Origin: an uncultured Campylobacter sp.
GTDB lineage: Bacteria > Campylobacterota > Campylobacteria > Campylobacterales > Campylobacteraceae
Reading direction: 5' to 3'
DNA: 64,000 bases
Assembly (NCBI RefSeq): GCF_938017775.1
Contig: NZ_CALIIU010000022.1
Location: forward strand, 1-64,000
The notes under the pieces are model-generated. The model was not told the DNA's origin. It did not search any database and was given only the letters and a program-made list of their open reading frames with translations. How positions within the stretch are numbered: position 1 is the first letter of the stretch; each line of letters opens with the position of its first letter. Below are positions 1 to 8,076 of the stretch, piece after piece. The position numbers and the translations under genes are program-made.

Positions 1-2
1 AT

Positions 3-257
3 AAGTTATGGGGTCTTCTTAAAACAATTGTTAATGAAACTCACGATTCAAGAATAAGTGAATTTATTATAGCTATAGAACCATACGTTAATGATTTTTC
101 AAAAATAGACTTAACCGGAGAGACATTTAGATATCCATACAACCAAGATTATACCAAAAAGCATTTGGAAAATATGTCCGTAATTGGTTTATATAATTTT
201 TATCACAAATTTAATAAATTATCTAAATATATGACTGATTTTGACTGTTTATTTTAA
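3..257 (+). CDS. C-terminal part of a HEPN-like uncharacterised protein (5' end outside window)
   Basis: The frame is open from the left edge to TAA at 255-257 (84 residues). It holds LWGLLK near its beginning and FSKIDLTGETFRYP in the middle. I associate this pattern with the C-terminal half of a family of uncharacterised proteins whose N-terminal half carries an RHYxEL (HEPN-like) motif. The DNA is AT-rich compared with the rest of the window. Its 3' end runs head-on into 223..537, which encodes the complementary N-terminal half of the same kind of protein on the other strand. The molecular role is unknown. Whether the start to the left is intact cannot be seen. Confidence 0.55.
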   Translation, partial: KLWGLLKTIVNETHDSRISEFIIAIEPYVNDFSKIDLTGETFRYPYNQDYTKKHLENMSVIGLYNFYHKFNKLSKYMTDFDCLF

Positions 258-537
258 ACTGATTTATTGCATAGACTTTTTGTTTAAGATACAATTCAAT
301 ATAATGTCTTGCAGAAAATAAGATTGGGTATATAGCCGTATCAACATACCAATAATTAGCATTTTCTGGAACATCTTTGCGGCAATTGACGGATTTTAAA
401 ACCGATTCAAGCATCACCAGGGTGGCTGCCTGATAACCATGGATATAAGTATTAATATTTATCCATCCGTTATTGCCTACACAAGCATTATAGTCAACGT
501 TATCTTGTTCCTTTTGAAATAAGTTAGCAGTCTTCAT
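223..537 (-). pseudogene. N-terminal half of a HEPN-like uncharacterised protein, truncated
   Basis: The 104-residue frame starts at 537 after AAGAAAGGCAAC, a usable ribosome-binding site. It contains CVGNNGW, IHGYQAA and YPILFSARHYIELYLKQ, the latter being the HEPN-like R-H-x-x-E-L core. Homology should end near residue 93. The last ten residues are only the antisense of the convergent gene ending at 257, so the protein has lost its C-terminal half. That missing half (LW..., FRYP) is present on the plus strand at 3..257. A small inversion of the 3' half, or an inverted second copy, explains the picture. It is probably non-functional unless the junction is invertible. Confidence 0.55.
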
Positions 538-887
538 TTGTTGCCTTTCTTAATATAATATACATTTGAGAACCTTTATTGCTTTTTTGACTCCTTTTTG
601 TCATTATCTGGTGCCTGGACTATTTCGCCTGCCTTCAGTATTTCCTAAAGGCTGCAGAGCCAGTAGAGCAAATACATCTGTCAAAATCAGAATACAAAAT
701 TTAAGCAGTAAAATTACCAATTTATAAAATCTAGAGCTGATTTTTGCAGCCGCAAACCAAGTTTGCTTTAACAAAGTGACAAAATATTTAATTTTATCTA
801 GCATTGATTAAATTTAAATCCACTCATAAGCCTTAAAATTTTACAGATCTCGCCAGCGCTAAATTTAGCCGAGCGATTTAATCAAAT

Positions 888-1084
888 TTACTTTGCCAGC
901 TCAAAAATATCTTTGATATTTTCCTTCGTATAGAGCTTGTCTTTGCGCCAGTTTACCGCGTAGTCGTGGGCTAAATTTACCACCTTGTCTAGAGTTTCGC
1001 CCTCTATGCCGACGATTTTTATGGCAAACGAGGTCAAATTTCGCCTACCCGCGAGTAAAGTCTACGTATTTCGGGTGATCGCAG
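888..1084 (-). pseudogene. Frameshifted C-terminal remnant of an unidentified protein
   Basis: Read on the minus strand, 1028..888 gives a smooth protein tail that includes FAIKIVGIEGETLDKVV and ends YTKENIKDIFELAK plus a stop. Just upstream, in a different frame, is HPKYVDFTRG, which appears to continue the same protein across a frameshift near 1045-1050. No start codon or further homology is visible upstream. I do not recognise the family. The amino-acid composition, lack of low-complexity sequence and clean stop suggest a decayed gene rather than chance. Confidence 0.35.
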
Positions 1085-1138
1085 CCAGTTTGCTAGCAGG
1101 CCCTGTCGCACATCTGCACTTAGTCGCAGCCTGCTTGA

Positions 1139-1249
1139 TTTTTTCGCTGGGCTGCCGTATTTCTCACTACATACGTGGCTCTTGCTGTGTTTATGGTGCT
1201 TGACATCTACACCGCGATCAAACAATCAAGTCCACTAAGTCGCATATAA
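1139..1249 (+). pseudogene. Possible membrane-protein C-terminal remnant
   Basis: The plus frame after a TGA at 1136-1138 reads a hydrophobic helix (AAVFLTTYVALAVFMVLDIY) followed by a short polar tail and a stop at 1247-1249. It has no start codon or ribosome-binding site and is preceded by stops. It may be the last helix of a lost membrane protein. Support is weak. Confidence 0.2.
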
Positions 1250-1286
1250 ACAAACCACATTGCCATTAAGTTTTAAATTCTAAATT

Positions 1287-2552
1287 TTACAAATCCCTCG
1301 GGTCGGCGATCTTGCCTGCGACGGCGCTGGCTGCGGCGACGGCGGAGTTTGCCAGATATACTTCGCTGCTGCGATCTCCCATGCGGCCGACAAAATTTCG
1401 ATTAGTCGTGCTTACGCAGCGCTCGCCCACGCCTAAAATCCCCATATATCCGCCCAGGCACGCGCCGCAGGTCGGGTTGCTCACGACCGCGCCCGCCTCG
1501 ACGAAAATATCCCAGAGCCCCTCTTTTTGCGCGGCCAAAGCAATCTTTTGCGTCGCAGGCGTGATGATGAGGCGGGTTTTGCGCGCAACCTTGCGACCTT
1601 TTAAAATTTGCGCGGCGATCCGCAGATCGGAGAGCCTGCCGTTGGTGCAGCTGCCGATAAAGACCTGATCGACGGCGATATCATCGCGCACCGCCTCGCG
1701 CACGCTCTTGCCGTTGCTAGGCAGAAACGGATACGCAATCACCGGATCAAGCTTGCTAACGTCGATCTGCAAAATTTGCTCATAGTTCGCGCCCTCGTCG
1801 GAGTAGTGAAATTTCGGCTCGGCGCGCAAGCTTTTATCCGCCAAAAATTCCTTCGTGATCTCATCGACCGCGACGATGCCGCTCTTGCCACCCGCTTCGA
1901 TCGCCATATTGCAAAGCGAAAATCTGCTATCCATATCCAGATACTCCAGCGCGTCGCCGCAGAACTCTAAAGCCTTATAGCGCGCGCCGTCCACGCCGAT
2001 GAGGCGGATCACTTCTAGGATCAGATCCTTGCCGTAGATGTGCTGCGCGGGCTTGCCGTGAAAAATTACTTTGATAGTAGGCGGTACTTTAAACCAGTTC
2101 CTGCCCGTTATCATCGCAAAAGCAAGATCGGTGCTGCCCATACCGGTCGCAAATGCCCCCAGCGCGCCGTGGGTACAGGTGTGGCTGTCCGCGCCGATGA
2201 TGACGTCGCCGGGCACTACGAGCCCCTTTTCAGGCATCAGCGCGTGCTCGATACCCATATCTTTTTCGTCGAAATAGTTTTTCAAATCGTGCTTGTAAGC
2301 AAACTCGCGTGAAATTTTAGCTTGGTTTGCGCTTAAAATGTCTTTCGTAGGGATGTAGTGATCCATCACGATCGCAAAGCCGTCCGGGTTGGCGAGCTTT
2401 TTTGCGCCGCTAAGCTCAAACTGCTTGATCGAAATCGGCGTCGTGATGTCGTTGCCGATGACCATATCGATGGCGCTTTCGATGATCTGTCCCGCAAAAA
2501 CCGCCTCGCCCACGTGCTCGCTAAAAATTTTCTCCGTGATCGTCTGCTTCAT
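1287..2552 (-). CDS. leuC: 3-isopropylmalate dehydratase large subunit
   Basis: This 421-residue aconitase-superfamily protein isomerises 2- to 3-isopropylmalate in leucine biosynthesis, together with the small subunit LeuD. Visible hallmarks are GADSHTCTHGALG in the substrate pocket and the three [4Fe-4S] cysteines in GSCTNGR (around residue 300) and NPTCGACLGG (around 360). Length is normal for the short bacterial form. The start at 2552 follows CGAAGGAGATTTT. No leuD, leuA or leuB lies next to it here; downstream is only decayed sequence, so the partner must be elsewhere. The gene is divergent from the nitroreductase at 2650. Confidence 0.95.
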   Translation of the reverse strand: MKQTITEKIFSEHVGEAVFAGQIIESAIDMVIGNDITTPISIKQFELSGAKKLANPDGFAIVMDHYIPTKDILSANQAKISREFAYKHDLKNYFDEKDMGIEHALMPEKGLVVPGDVIIGADSHTCTHGALGAFATGMGSTDLAFAMITGRNWFKVPPTIKVIFHGKPAQHIYGKDLILEVIRLIGVDGARYKALEFCGDALEYLDMDSRFSLCNMAIEAGGKSGIVAVDEITKEFLADKSLRAEPKFHYSDEGANYEQILQIDVSKLDPVIAYPFLPSNGKSVREAVRDDIAVDQVFIGSCTNGRLSDLRIAAQILKGRKVARKTRLIITPATQKIALAAQKEGLWDIFVEAGAVVSNPTCGACLGGYMGILGVGERCVSTTNRNFVGRMGDRSSEVYLANSAVAAASAVAGKIADPRDL

Positions 2553-2622
2553 AAAATCTCCTTCGTATCGGTTAAATTTGCGCGATTTTAGCTAAAAAAT
2601 CATAAATTTTTGCAATTTTATG

Positions 2623-2628
2623 TATAAT
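2623..2628 (+). promoter_or_regulatory. Sigma-70 -10 box for the nitroreductase gene
   Basis: TATAAT preceded by a T-rich stretch lies 22 bp before the AAGGAG of the gene starting at 2650. As usual in Campylobacter there is no clear -35. Confidence 0.55.
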
Positions 2629-2649
2629 TGAGCCGCAAGGAGCGAGACG

Positions 2650-3174
2650 ATGGAAATTTTAGATATTTTTGCAAACCGCAGAAGTGTAAGAAAATACGCG
2701 CAGGGACCGCTTGAGGACGAGGCACTGGATAAAATTTTAAAAGCGGGCCTGCTTGCGCCGTCGGGGCATGCACGCCGCCCGTGGGAGTTCATCCTCGTGC
2801 GCGATAAACGGATGCTTGAGCGACTAAGCGCGTGCCGCAGCAGCGGAGCGAATATGCTAAAACAGGCTGCGGCCGCGATCGTCGTGATCGCAGATGAGCA
2901 GAAGCAGGACGTCTGGATCGAGGACTGCTCGGTAGCGCTAGGCTACATGCACCTTGCCGCAAGCGCACTAAATCTCGGTAGCTGCTGGGTGCAGGTAAGA
3001 TTGCGCGCCGCTGCGGACGGACGCAGCTGCGAGGAGTTTTTGCGCGAGGCGCTGGGCTTTCCGCTAAATTTCAAAGCAGAAGCGATACTAGCCCTCGGCG
3101 TGCTGCAACGGCACCCGAGCCCGCACGATCTGCAGAAGCTAAATTTAAGCAAAATCCACAAAGAGAAATTTTAA
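2650..3174 (+). CDS. Nitroreductase-family flavoprotein
   Basis: A 174-residue FMN-dependent nitroreductase-fold protein. The N-terminus IFANRRSVRKYAQGP holds the R-R-S-V-R phosphate-binding motif, followed by LLAPSGHARRPWEF, the typical substrate/FMN loop. The middle (ALGYMHLAASALNLGSCW) and the end (EAILALGV) match the family core. It presumably reduces quinones, nitro compounds or another small acceptor with NAD(P)H in the cytoplasm; the substrate cannot be inferred. The ribosome-binding site AAGGAGCGAG precedes the ATG. It sits 5 bp upstream of the NFACT gene and probably shares its transcript. Confidence 0.85.
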   Translation: MEILDIFANRRSVRKYAQGPLEDEALDKILKAGLLAPSGHARRPWEFILVRDKRMLERLSACRSSGANMLKQAAAAIVVIADEQKQDVWIEDCSVALGYMHLAASALNLGSCWVQVRLRAAADGRSCEEFLREALGFPLNFKAEAILALGVLQRHPSPHDLQKLNLSKIHKEKF

Positions 3175-3179
3175 CGCAT

Positions 3180-4502
3180 ATGAAGTATCAAAACTTAATT
3201 CAAATTTGCGACTATCTACGCGCCAAACGCTTCCTTTCGCACATTAAACGCGTAGGAGATAACCTTTTTAAAGTCTGTTTTGACGGCAATGAGACGCTGT
3301 TTTTCGATATGAATAAATCGGGCTGCAATATCCACGAAAATGACGCTTTTACCGAAGGCAAGGTTTACGCGGCGCCCTTTGATGTGCTACTTGCCAAGCG
3401 CTTCGTAAAATCGCGCATCACTTCCGTTAGCGTGCCAGAAAATAATAGAATTCTATGCCTTAGCGTGAGCCAAAACGCAAGCTACAAAACCCAAAGCTCA
3501 AATATCTACTTCGAATTTACCGGGCGCTTTACAAACGTAATAATCACCGATGAAAACGATGTGATTTTAGAGGCGCTGCGGCACTTCGAGACGGAATTTA
3601 GACAGATCAAGGTAGGAAGAAAGCTCCGCCATCTGCCGCCTGCAAATATTAAAGAAGCCCCCGTGCCAAAAATTTCGGACTTTAGGGCATTTTTTCGCGC
3701 GGAATTTAACGCGCTAAATGCGGATCGCTTAAACTCACTCAAATCCGCAAAAATCACGGCGCTAAATAAAAAGCTAGACTCGGTGCGTGAGGCTTTAGAC
3801 TCTTTGCAAAGCAGCGCCGAACTACTGCGAAGCGCCGAGCTTTTAGGTGCGAAAGCCGCCTTGCTAAAAGAAAATATCTATAAAATTCCAACTAGCGCGC
3901 GAGAATTTACGCTGCAAAAAGGAGATGCCAAAGCGGTAGAATTTAAGCTACAAAAGCCCGCAAGCGCCGCTTTAGGCGAGCTTTACTCCGAGGCAAAGCG
4001 TATGCGCCAAAAGGCTGCTAATATCCATATCGAAGAGCAAAATTTAAAGGAGAAACTCGCGTTTTATGAGAATTTAAAATCGCTCATTCTCGCCGCACAG
4101 GATGCACACGAGATCGAAATTCTAATGCCTAAGCGCACACAAACTAGGCAAAAAAGCAAGGAAAAAAATAGCGAATATGTAGCGAGCTTTTATCTCGGGG
4201 ATTTTAAAATCAGCGTCGGTAAAAACGAAAAAGGCAATGAGTTCTTACTAAAAAATAGCTCCAAATCCGACTATTGGTTTCATCTTAAGGATATTCCAAG
4301 TGCACACGTCATCGTAAAGACAAATAAGCAAAATCTAAGCGAAGAGGTGATTGAATTCGCCGCTAAAATTTGCGTGAGCTTCAGTGCAAGCGGCAGCGGA
4401 AAATATCTCGTCGATTACACTAAACGTCAAAATGTCAAAATCAACGAAGGTGCTTTCGTAAACTACGTAAATTTTAAAACAATCAGCGTTTTAAAGCCGT
4501 AA
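3180..4502 (+). CDS. NFACT-family protein (RqcH/Rqc2-like)
   Basis: A 440-residue cytoplasmic protein of the NFACT family, whose characterised members bind stalled 50S-peptidyl-tRNA complexes and add C-terminal alanine tails in ribosome quality control. Order: NFACT-N (1 to ~160) with FTGRFTNVII (equivalent of E-x-x-GRhSN) and LPPANIKEAP; helical coiled-coil middle (~180-310); NFACT-R domain with SDYWFHLKDIPSAHVIVKT near 360-380. The catalytically important DR pair of RqcH appears as NR (VPENNRILCL). Older annotations call it fibronectin-binding protein. It is likely co-transcribed with the nitroreductase; its ribosome-binding site is weak. Confidence 0.8.
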   Translation: MKYQNLIQICDYLRAKRFLSHIKRVGDNLFKVCFDGNETLFFDMNKSGCNIHENDAFTEGKVYAAPFDVLLAKRFVKSRITSVSVPENNRILCLSVSQNASYKTQSSNIYFEFTGRFTNVIITDENDVILEALRHFETEFRQIKVGRKLRHLPPANIKEAPVPKISDFRAFFRAEFNALNADRLNSLKSAKITALNKKLDSVREALDSLQSSAELLRSAELLGAKAALLKENIYKIPTSAREFTLQKGDAKAVEFKLQKPASAALGELYSEAKRMRQKAANIHIEEQNLKEKLAFYENLKSLILAAQDAHEIEILMPKRTQTRQKSKEKNSEYVASFYLGDFKISVGKNEKGNEFLLKNSSKSDYWFHLKDIPSAHVIVKTNKQNLSEEVIEFAAKICVSFSASGSGKYLVDYTKRQNVKINEGAFVNYVNFKTISVLKP

Positions 4503-4517
4503 TAAGCGAGCTTGCGA

Positions 4518-4523
4518 TATAAT
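4518..4523 (+). promoter_or_regulatory. -10 box upstream of cdsA
   Basis: TATAAT lies in the 49-bp gap between the NFACT gene and cdsA, about 20 bp before the cdsA ribosome-binding site AAGGAAA. Confidence 0.5.
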
Positions 4524-4551
4524 TGCTCAAAATAAATTCCAAGGAAATTCT

Positions 4552-5316
4552 ATGAAGCAAAGAATAATCACGGCAAGCATTTTACTCGCCGTATTTTTGG
4601 CTCTAATTCTCATAAACGCCAGGTGGCTAAATTTCGCCGTATTTGCGCTGATACTCGTGCTTGCGTTTTTTGAAAGCCTCAAGTTATGGGGTCTAGAGGA
4701 AACTAGCAAAAAGTGGCTCGCGCTGGCGATCGCGTTTTTTGCATTGCTACCATTTACGCAGACCGACGAACCTTTCGTCTCAGCGCTAAAAGTTAGCATC
4801 CTGATGATCCTATGCGTCGCCTCTGTCGTAGCCTTTACCAAGGGCCCTAGCCTGAAGATCACGCTTCCTTTCATCTATCCCGTTGCGCCGATATTTTTTA
4901 TGTGGGCGGCCTATGATGATTTCGGGGAAGTTTTTCACTTCGTTTGGCTGATCTTTATTATCGTAGCTAGCGATAGCGGCGCATATTTTATCGGAAGAGC
5001 CTTTGGCAAAACTCCGCTAAGCGCTAGCTCGCCAAATAAAACCGTAGAAGGCGTGCTAGGTGGTCTTGCGCTCGCGCTTATAGTTAGCCTCATTTATGCG
5101 CGCATCTTTACCAATATGCCACCGCTTGAAATTTTAGGAAAAACCATCATCATAGCAATTTTTGGCGTATTCGGCGATCTGTTTGAAAGCTACCTAAAAC
5201 GCGCGGCGGGTCTTAAAGACAGCGGCGCGCTCTTTCCCGGACACGGCGGGATTTTAGACCGCATCGACGGCTATATGTTCGGCGCGATCGCGATGGCGAT
5301 AGTCTATTCATGGTAG
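4552..5316 (+). CDS. cdsA: Phosphatidate cytidylyltransferase
   Basis: A 254-residue polytopic inner-membrane enzyme making CDP-diacylglycerol from phosphatidic acid and CTP. It has about seven hydrophobic segments. The signature is complete: SDSGAYFIGRAFGKTPL, then SPNKTVEG, and near the C-terminus LKRAAGLKDSGALFPGHGG followed by LDRID, with the metal-binding acidic residues present. Its last 7 bases overlap the start of dxr, implying translational coupling. The cdsA-dxr pairing is common in Campylobacterota. Confidence 0.95.
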   Translation: MKQRIITASILLAVFLALILINARWLNFAVFALILVLAFFESLKLWGLEETSKKWLALAIAFFALLPFTQTDEPFVSALKVSILMILCVASVVAFTKGPSLKITLPFIYPVAPIFFMWAAYDDFGEVFHFVWLIFIIVASDSGAYFIGRAFGKTPLSASSPNKTVEGVLGGLALALIVSLIYARIFTNMPPLEILGKTIIIAIFGVFGDLFESYLKRAAGLKDSGALFPGHGGILDRIDGYMFGAIAMAIVYSW

Positions 5317-6410
5317 TTTTAGGCTCTACGGGCTCTATCGGCACAAACACCCTAGACGTAGCCGCTCGCAGCGGCAGTATGATCGAAGCGCTTAGCTGCG
5401 GGCGCAATATCAAGCTTTTAAACGAACAGATCGCAAAATTTCACCCAAAGCTCGTCTGTATCGCGGACGCGCAGCAAAAAAGCGAGGTAGATCACGAGCG
5501 CGTATTTTGCGGCGCAGATGGAATTTTGCAGATGCTTGCGGAGTGCAAAAGCACGACCGTGGTAAACGCTCTCGTAGGCTTTGCGGGCATGATGCCCAGC
5601 CTAAAAACCCAAGAGCTCGGCAAAAGGCTCTGTCTAGCTAACAAAGAAAGCCTCGTCGTCGGCGGGAAATTTCTGCAAACGGATAAAATTTACCCGATCG
5701 ACAGCGAGCATTTCGGACTGAAATTTTTACTTAGCAACGCCAAAATCCCCGTTTCGCGCCTAATCATCACGGCTAGCGGCGGCGCATTTTACGACGTGCC
5801 GCTAACGCAGCTAGGCTCGCTCACGCCGCAAAACGCCCTCAAGCACCCCAACTGGAAGATGGGCGCGAAGATCACGATCGACAGCGCTACGATGGCGAAT
5901 AAGCTCTTTGAGGTGATCGAGGCGTTTTGGCTCTACGGCATGCGCGAGATCGATGCGCTTATCGAGCGCACCTCGCAGATCCACGCGCTGGTCGAATTTG
6001 CGGACGGCTCTACGACGGCGCATATTAGCAGGGCCGATATGCGGCTAGCCATCGCGCACGCACTGCTTGGCGGCGACGTACGGGAGCAGATCACCGCGCC
6101 CGTGGATCTGTGCGCCCTGCGGCCGATAGAGCTTAAACCGATCGACGAGATGAAATTTCAAATCTTTACCCTCAAAGACGCGCTGTTAGCGAATCCCGAT
6201 CTCGGCGTCGTCATCAACGCCGCAAACGAAGCGGGCGTAAATGCATTTTTGCAGCAGCGGTGCCGCTTCGCCGACATTGCGCGCGTAGTACTAAAGTGCG
6301 CGGAGAAATTTAACTCGCCTAGCGTAACGGACGCGGACGCGCTTACGGCGGTGGATGCGAGCGTGCGAGCGTATGCAAACGAGCTGCTGAAATTTAACGG
6401 GGAGCTTTAA
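5310..6410 (+). CDS. dxr: 1-deoxy-D-xylulose 5-phosphate reductoisomerase
   Basis: A 366-residue cytoplasmic enzyme converting DXP to MEP with NADPH, the committed step of the non-mevalonate isoprenoid pathway. Visible: NADPH-binding VVLGSTGSIGTNTLD at the N-terminus, LANKESLVVGG, PIDSEH for the catalytic metal, TASGGAF, and KITIDSATMANK followed by EVIEAF. Length is slightly below the usual ~390. The ATG is inside the end of cdsA (7-bp overlap) with no independent ribosome-binding site, so translation probably depends on cdsA. Confidence 0.95.
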   Translation: MVVLGSTGSIGTNTLDVAARSGSMIEALSCGRNIKLLNEQIAKFHPKLVCIADAQQKSEVDHERVFCGADGILQMLAECKSTTVVNALVGFAGMMPSLKTQELGKRLCLANKESLVVGGKFLQTDKIYPIDSEHFGLKFLLSNAKIPVSRLIITASGGAFYDVPLTQLGSLTPQNALKHPNWKMGAKITIDSATMANKLFEVIEAFWLYGMREIDALIERTSQIHALVEFADGSTTAHISRADMRLAIAHALLGGDVREQITAPVDLCALRPIELKPIDEMKFQIFTLKDALLANPDLGVVINAANEAGVNAFLQQRCRFADIARVVLKCAEKFNSPSVTDADALTAVDASVRAYANELLKFNGEL

Positions 6411-6487
6411 GCCTAGCTTTGCCTGCTTAAATTTAGAGTTTAAATTTGAGCTATCTTGCCGCAAGCGGTGAAATTTAGGATCGAAAA

Positions 6488-7434
6488 TTGTTGGACGTAC
6501 AAACTATCGTAAATTTGGAAAAAGAGCGCCGCAAGCTGCTGCAAAGCCGTATAAAATGGAAAATAATAAGCCTGCTTAAAGCCTGTGCGATATTTATCCC
6601 GCTGATTTGTTTGATGATATACAAGGTCCGCGGAGAGAAAATATCTTTTGAGCTGCTATCGGAAATTTTATTTGATCTAATAATGCTGTACTTTGCATAT
6701 AGGTTCTTTTACGAAAAAACCTACAAAGTCAAAACGCGAGAATTCGCGCTACAATACAAAGCCCTCTACATAGCACCCTACGTCGAAAATCTAGGATACA
6801 AATACAACAGATTCGGTGCCATAGCTTTGGAACAAGATATTGAGCATAGCGGGCTTTTTGGAGAATACGCGAACTTTGGCGGAGATGATTTGATATTCGG
6901 AAACATAGACGGCGTAGATTTTAGCTTCGGCGATATTTGGCTATCAAAAGACTTCGATAAAAAATTTTTGGTTTTGGCGTCTAAAAAGAAATACATTGAA
7001 CCGTTCCAGGGTCTTTTTTTCGTGGCGGATTTTCATAAAAAGATCGATCTGATGTTTTTATTCTCCCCAGCATAACGAAGCTGCAAACCTTCGCCTCCGA
7101 AAGCAATGCGTGGCTTCGCAAGATGGATAACGCAAAATTCGACAAATCCTTCGCGGTCTATGCGAAAGACCCGCTCGCCGCTGCGTATGTGCTAACGCCG
7201 GCGCTGATGGAGAAAATTTTATTTTTAAAAGTGCTTACGAAATCATACATTGAACTTAGCTTCAGAAAAAACAAAATTTATATAAAAATACCTCGTCTAT
7301 ACGATAGCTTTGAGCCTGATCTAAGTAAGCCGATACGAGGCGACAAGCTCGCGAGCAAGATACAAATCGATCTGGACGCGATGCTACAAATCGTAAAAAT
7401 TCTAAAGCTGAATGAAAAAATTTGGACGTCTTAA
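6488..7434 (+). pseudogene. DUF3137-family membrane protein, frameshifted
   Basis: Two adjacent frames encode consecutive parts of one DUF3137-type protein. The first (6488..7075, TTG start) has a two-helix membrane region at ~25-70 and ends with the family motif GLFFVADFHK. The second (recognisable from ~7085 to 7434) continues with NAKFDKSFAVYAKDPLAA, VLTPALMEKIL, LSFRKNKIYIKIP and a final LKLNEKIW. The join lies near 7055-7085, around a TTTTTATTCTCCCC stretch, and needs one frame change. The intact product would be about 310 residues. Possible sequencing error or genuine inactivation; function of the family is unknown. Confidence 0.75.
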
Positions 7435-7790
7435 CGGGCGCAAGGCGGAGCGAGGCAAGCGGGCGAAATAAGACAGGGCAAGGCAAGTAGATGAAACGAG
7501 GCGGGGCGGGGAAAAGCGACTAGATAAAACAAAGCGGAGCAGAATAGGCTGCTGAGGCAAAACACGCGAGCGCCGCGCAAGCGCGATAAAATTCCGCACG
7601 GGATTGCGAAATTTTAGTAATAGGATAAAATTCCGCGCGGGATTGCGGCAAAATCGTGAAATTTCGCGTAGAATTTCGACGGGATTTGATGTCGCGGCGA
7701 AATCTTGTATAGAATTTCGGCAAGGGTAAATAGAATTTCGGCGGAATTTTACGAAAAATTAAAATTTGCTTGCTATTGAGAGATTTTTTT
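7435..7790. other. Non-coding stretch with short repeats
   Basis: No gene is supported. The first half is a G/A-rich run of variations on GGCGGAGCGAGGCAAGCG. The second half carries repeated GATAAAATTCCGC and GAATTTCGGCG phrases (see the repeat at 7585..7647). The tRNA promoter lies at its end. Confidence 0.6.
7585..7647 (+). repeat. Two 24-bp direct repeats, 39 bp apart
   Basis: The 24-bp units at 7585-7608 and 7624-7647 begin GATAAAATTCCGC and end CGGGATTGCG, differing at one position (A or G). Further diverged GAATTTCG copies follow up to 7740. Confidence 0.7.
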
Positions 7791-7798
7791 GATATACT
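7783..7798 (+). promoter_or_regulatory. Promoter of tRNA-Val
   Basis: A run of T (7784-7790) followed by GATATACT, with TATACT at 7793-7798, lies 13 bp before the tRNA. T-rich -16 region plus -10 box is the usual Campylobacter housekeeping promoter. Confidence 0.6.
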
Positions 7799-7811
7799 GC
7801 CGTTTCTTTTT

Positions 7812-7887
7812 GGCCCCGTAACTCAGTTGGTAGAGTGTCACCTTGACATGGTGGAAGTCGTTGGTTCAAGTCCAATCGGGACCACCA
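7812..7887 (+). tRNA. tRNA-Val (GAC)
   Basis: A full 76-nt cloverleaf with encoded CCA. The D-arm is ACTC/GAGT, the anticodon arm TCACC-TTGACAT-GGTGG gives anticodon GAC at 34-36, and the T-arm is GTTGG-TTCAAGT-CCAAT. The acceptor stem is GGCCCCG against CGGGACC: six pairs form, but position 3:70 is C opposite A. A T at position 3 would give a perfect stem. This is the only tRNA seen in the window. Confidence 0.93.
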
Positions 7888-8076
7888 TTTAAGCTATTTT
7901 TAAGTTTTAATCACTTCATTTTCGCGCACAGCTCTTATCTTAAATTTAGTTATTCCAACCCCTTTCATTTTTATTTTAGATATAATTTTTCCAAAATACT
8001 ACGAGATCGATTAGCCGATCGATGAGGTAAATTCATTCGCCAACCGATTAAATTTAAAAAGGAGTATCGGCGATAT

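Larger units (their letters stand above)
541..1286. other. Gene-poor stretch with remnants
   Basis: No intact gene is convincing here. A 66-codon minus-strand frame (604..804, hydrophobic centre) has no clear ribosome-binding site and is probably chance. Two short stretches read like real protein tails: 888..1084 on the minus strand and 1139..1249 on the plus strand, listed separately. The region downstream of leuC therefore looks like an erosion zone between the left-edge island and the housekeeping genes. Confidence 0.5.

Noticed and set aside
604..804. Minus-strand frame of 66 codons with a hydrophobic middle
   Set aside because: No ribosome-binding site, no recognised family and an implausible tail; not reported as a gene.
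1312..2595. Several plus-strand open frames opposite leuC
   Set aside because: They are complementary shadows of a clear leuC, lack ribosome-binding sites and have Arg/Ala-rich compositions.
7435..7790. Possible CRISPR-like array
   Set aside because: Units are imperfect, only two are close copies, spacers are not of uniform length, and no cas genes are present.
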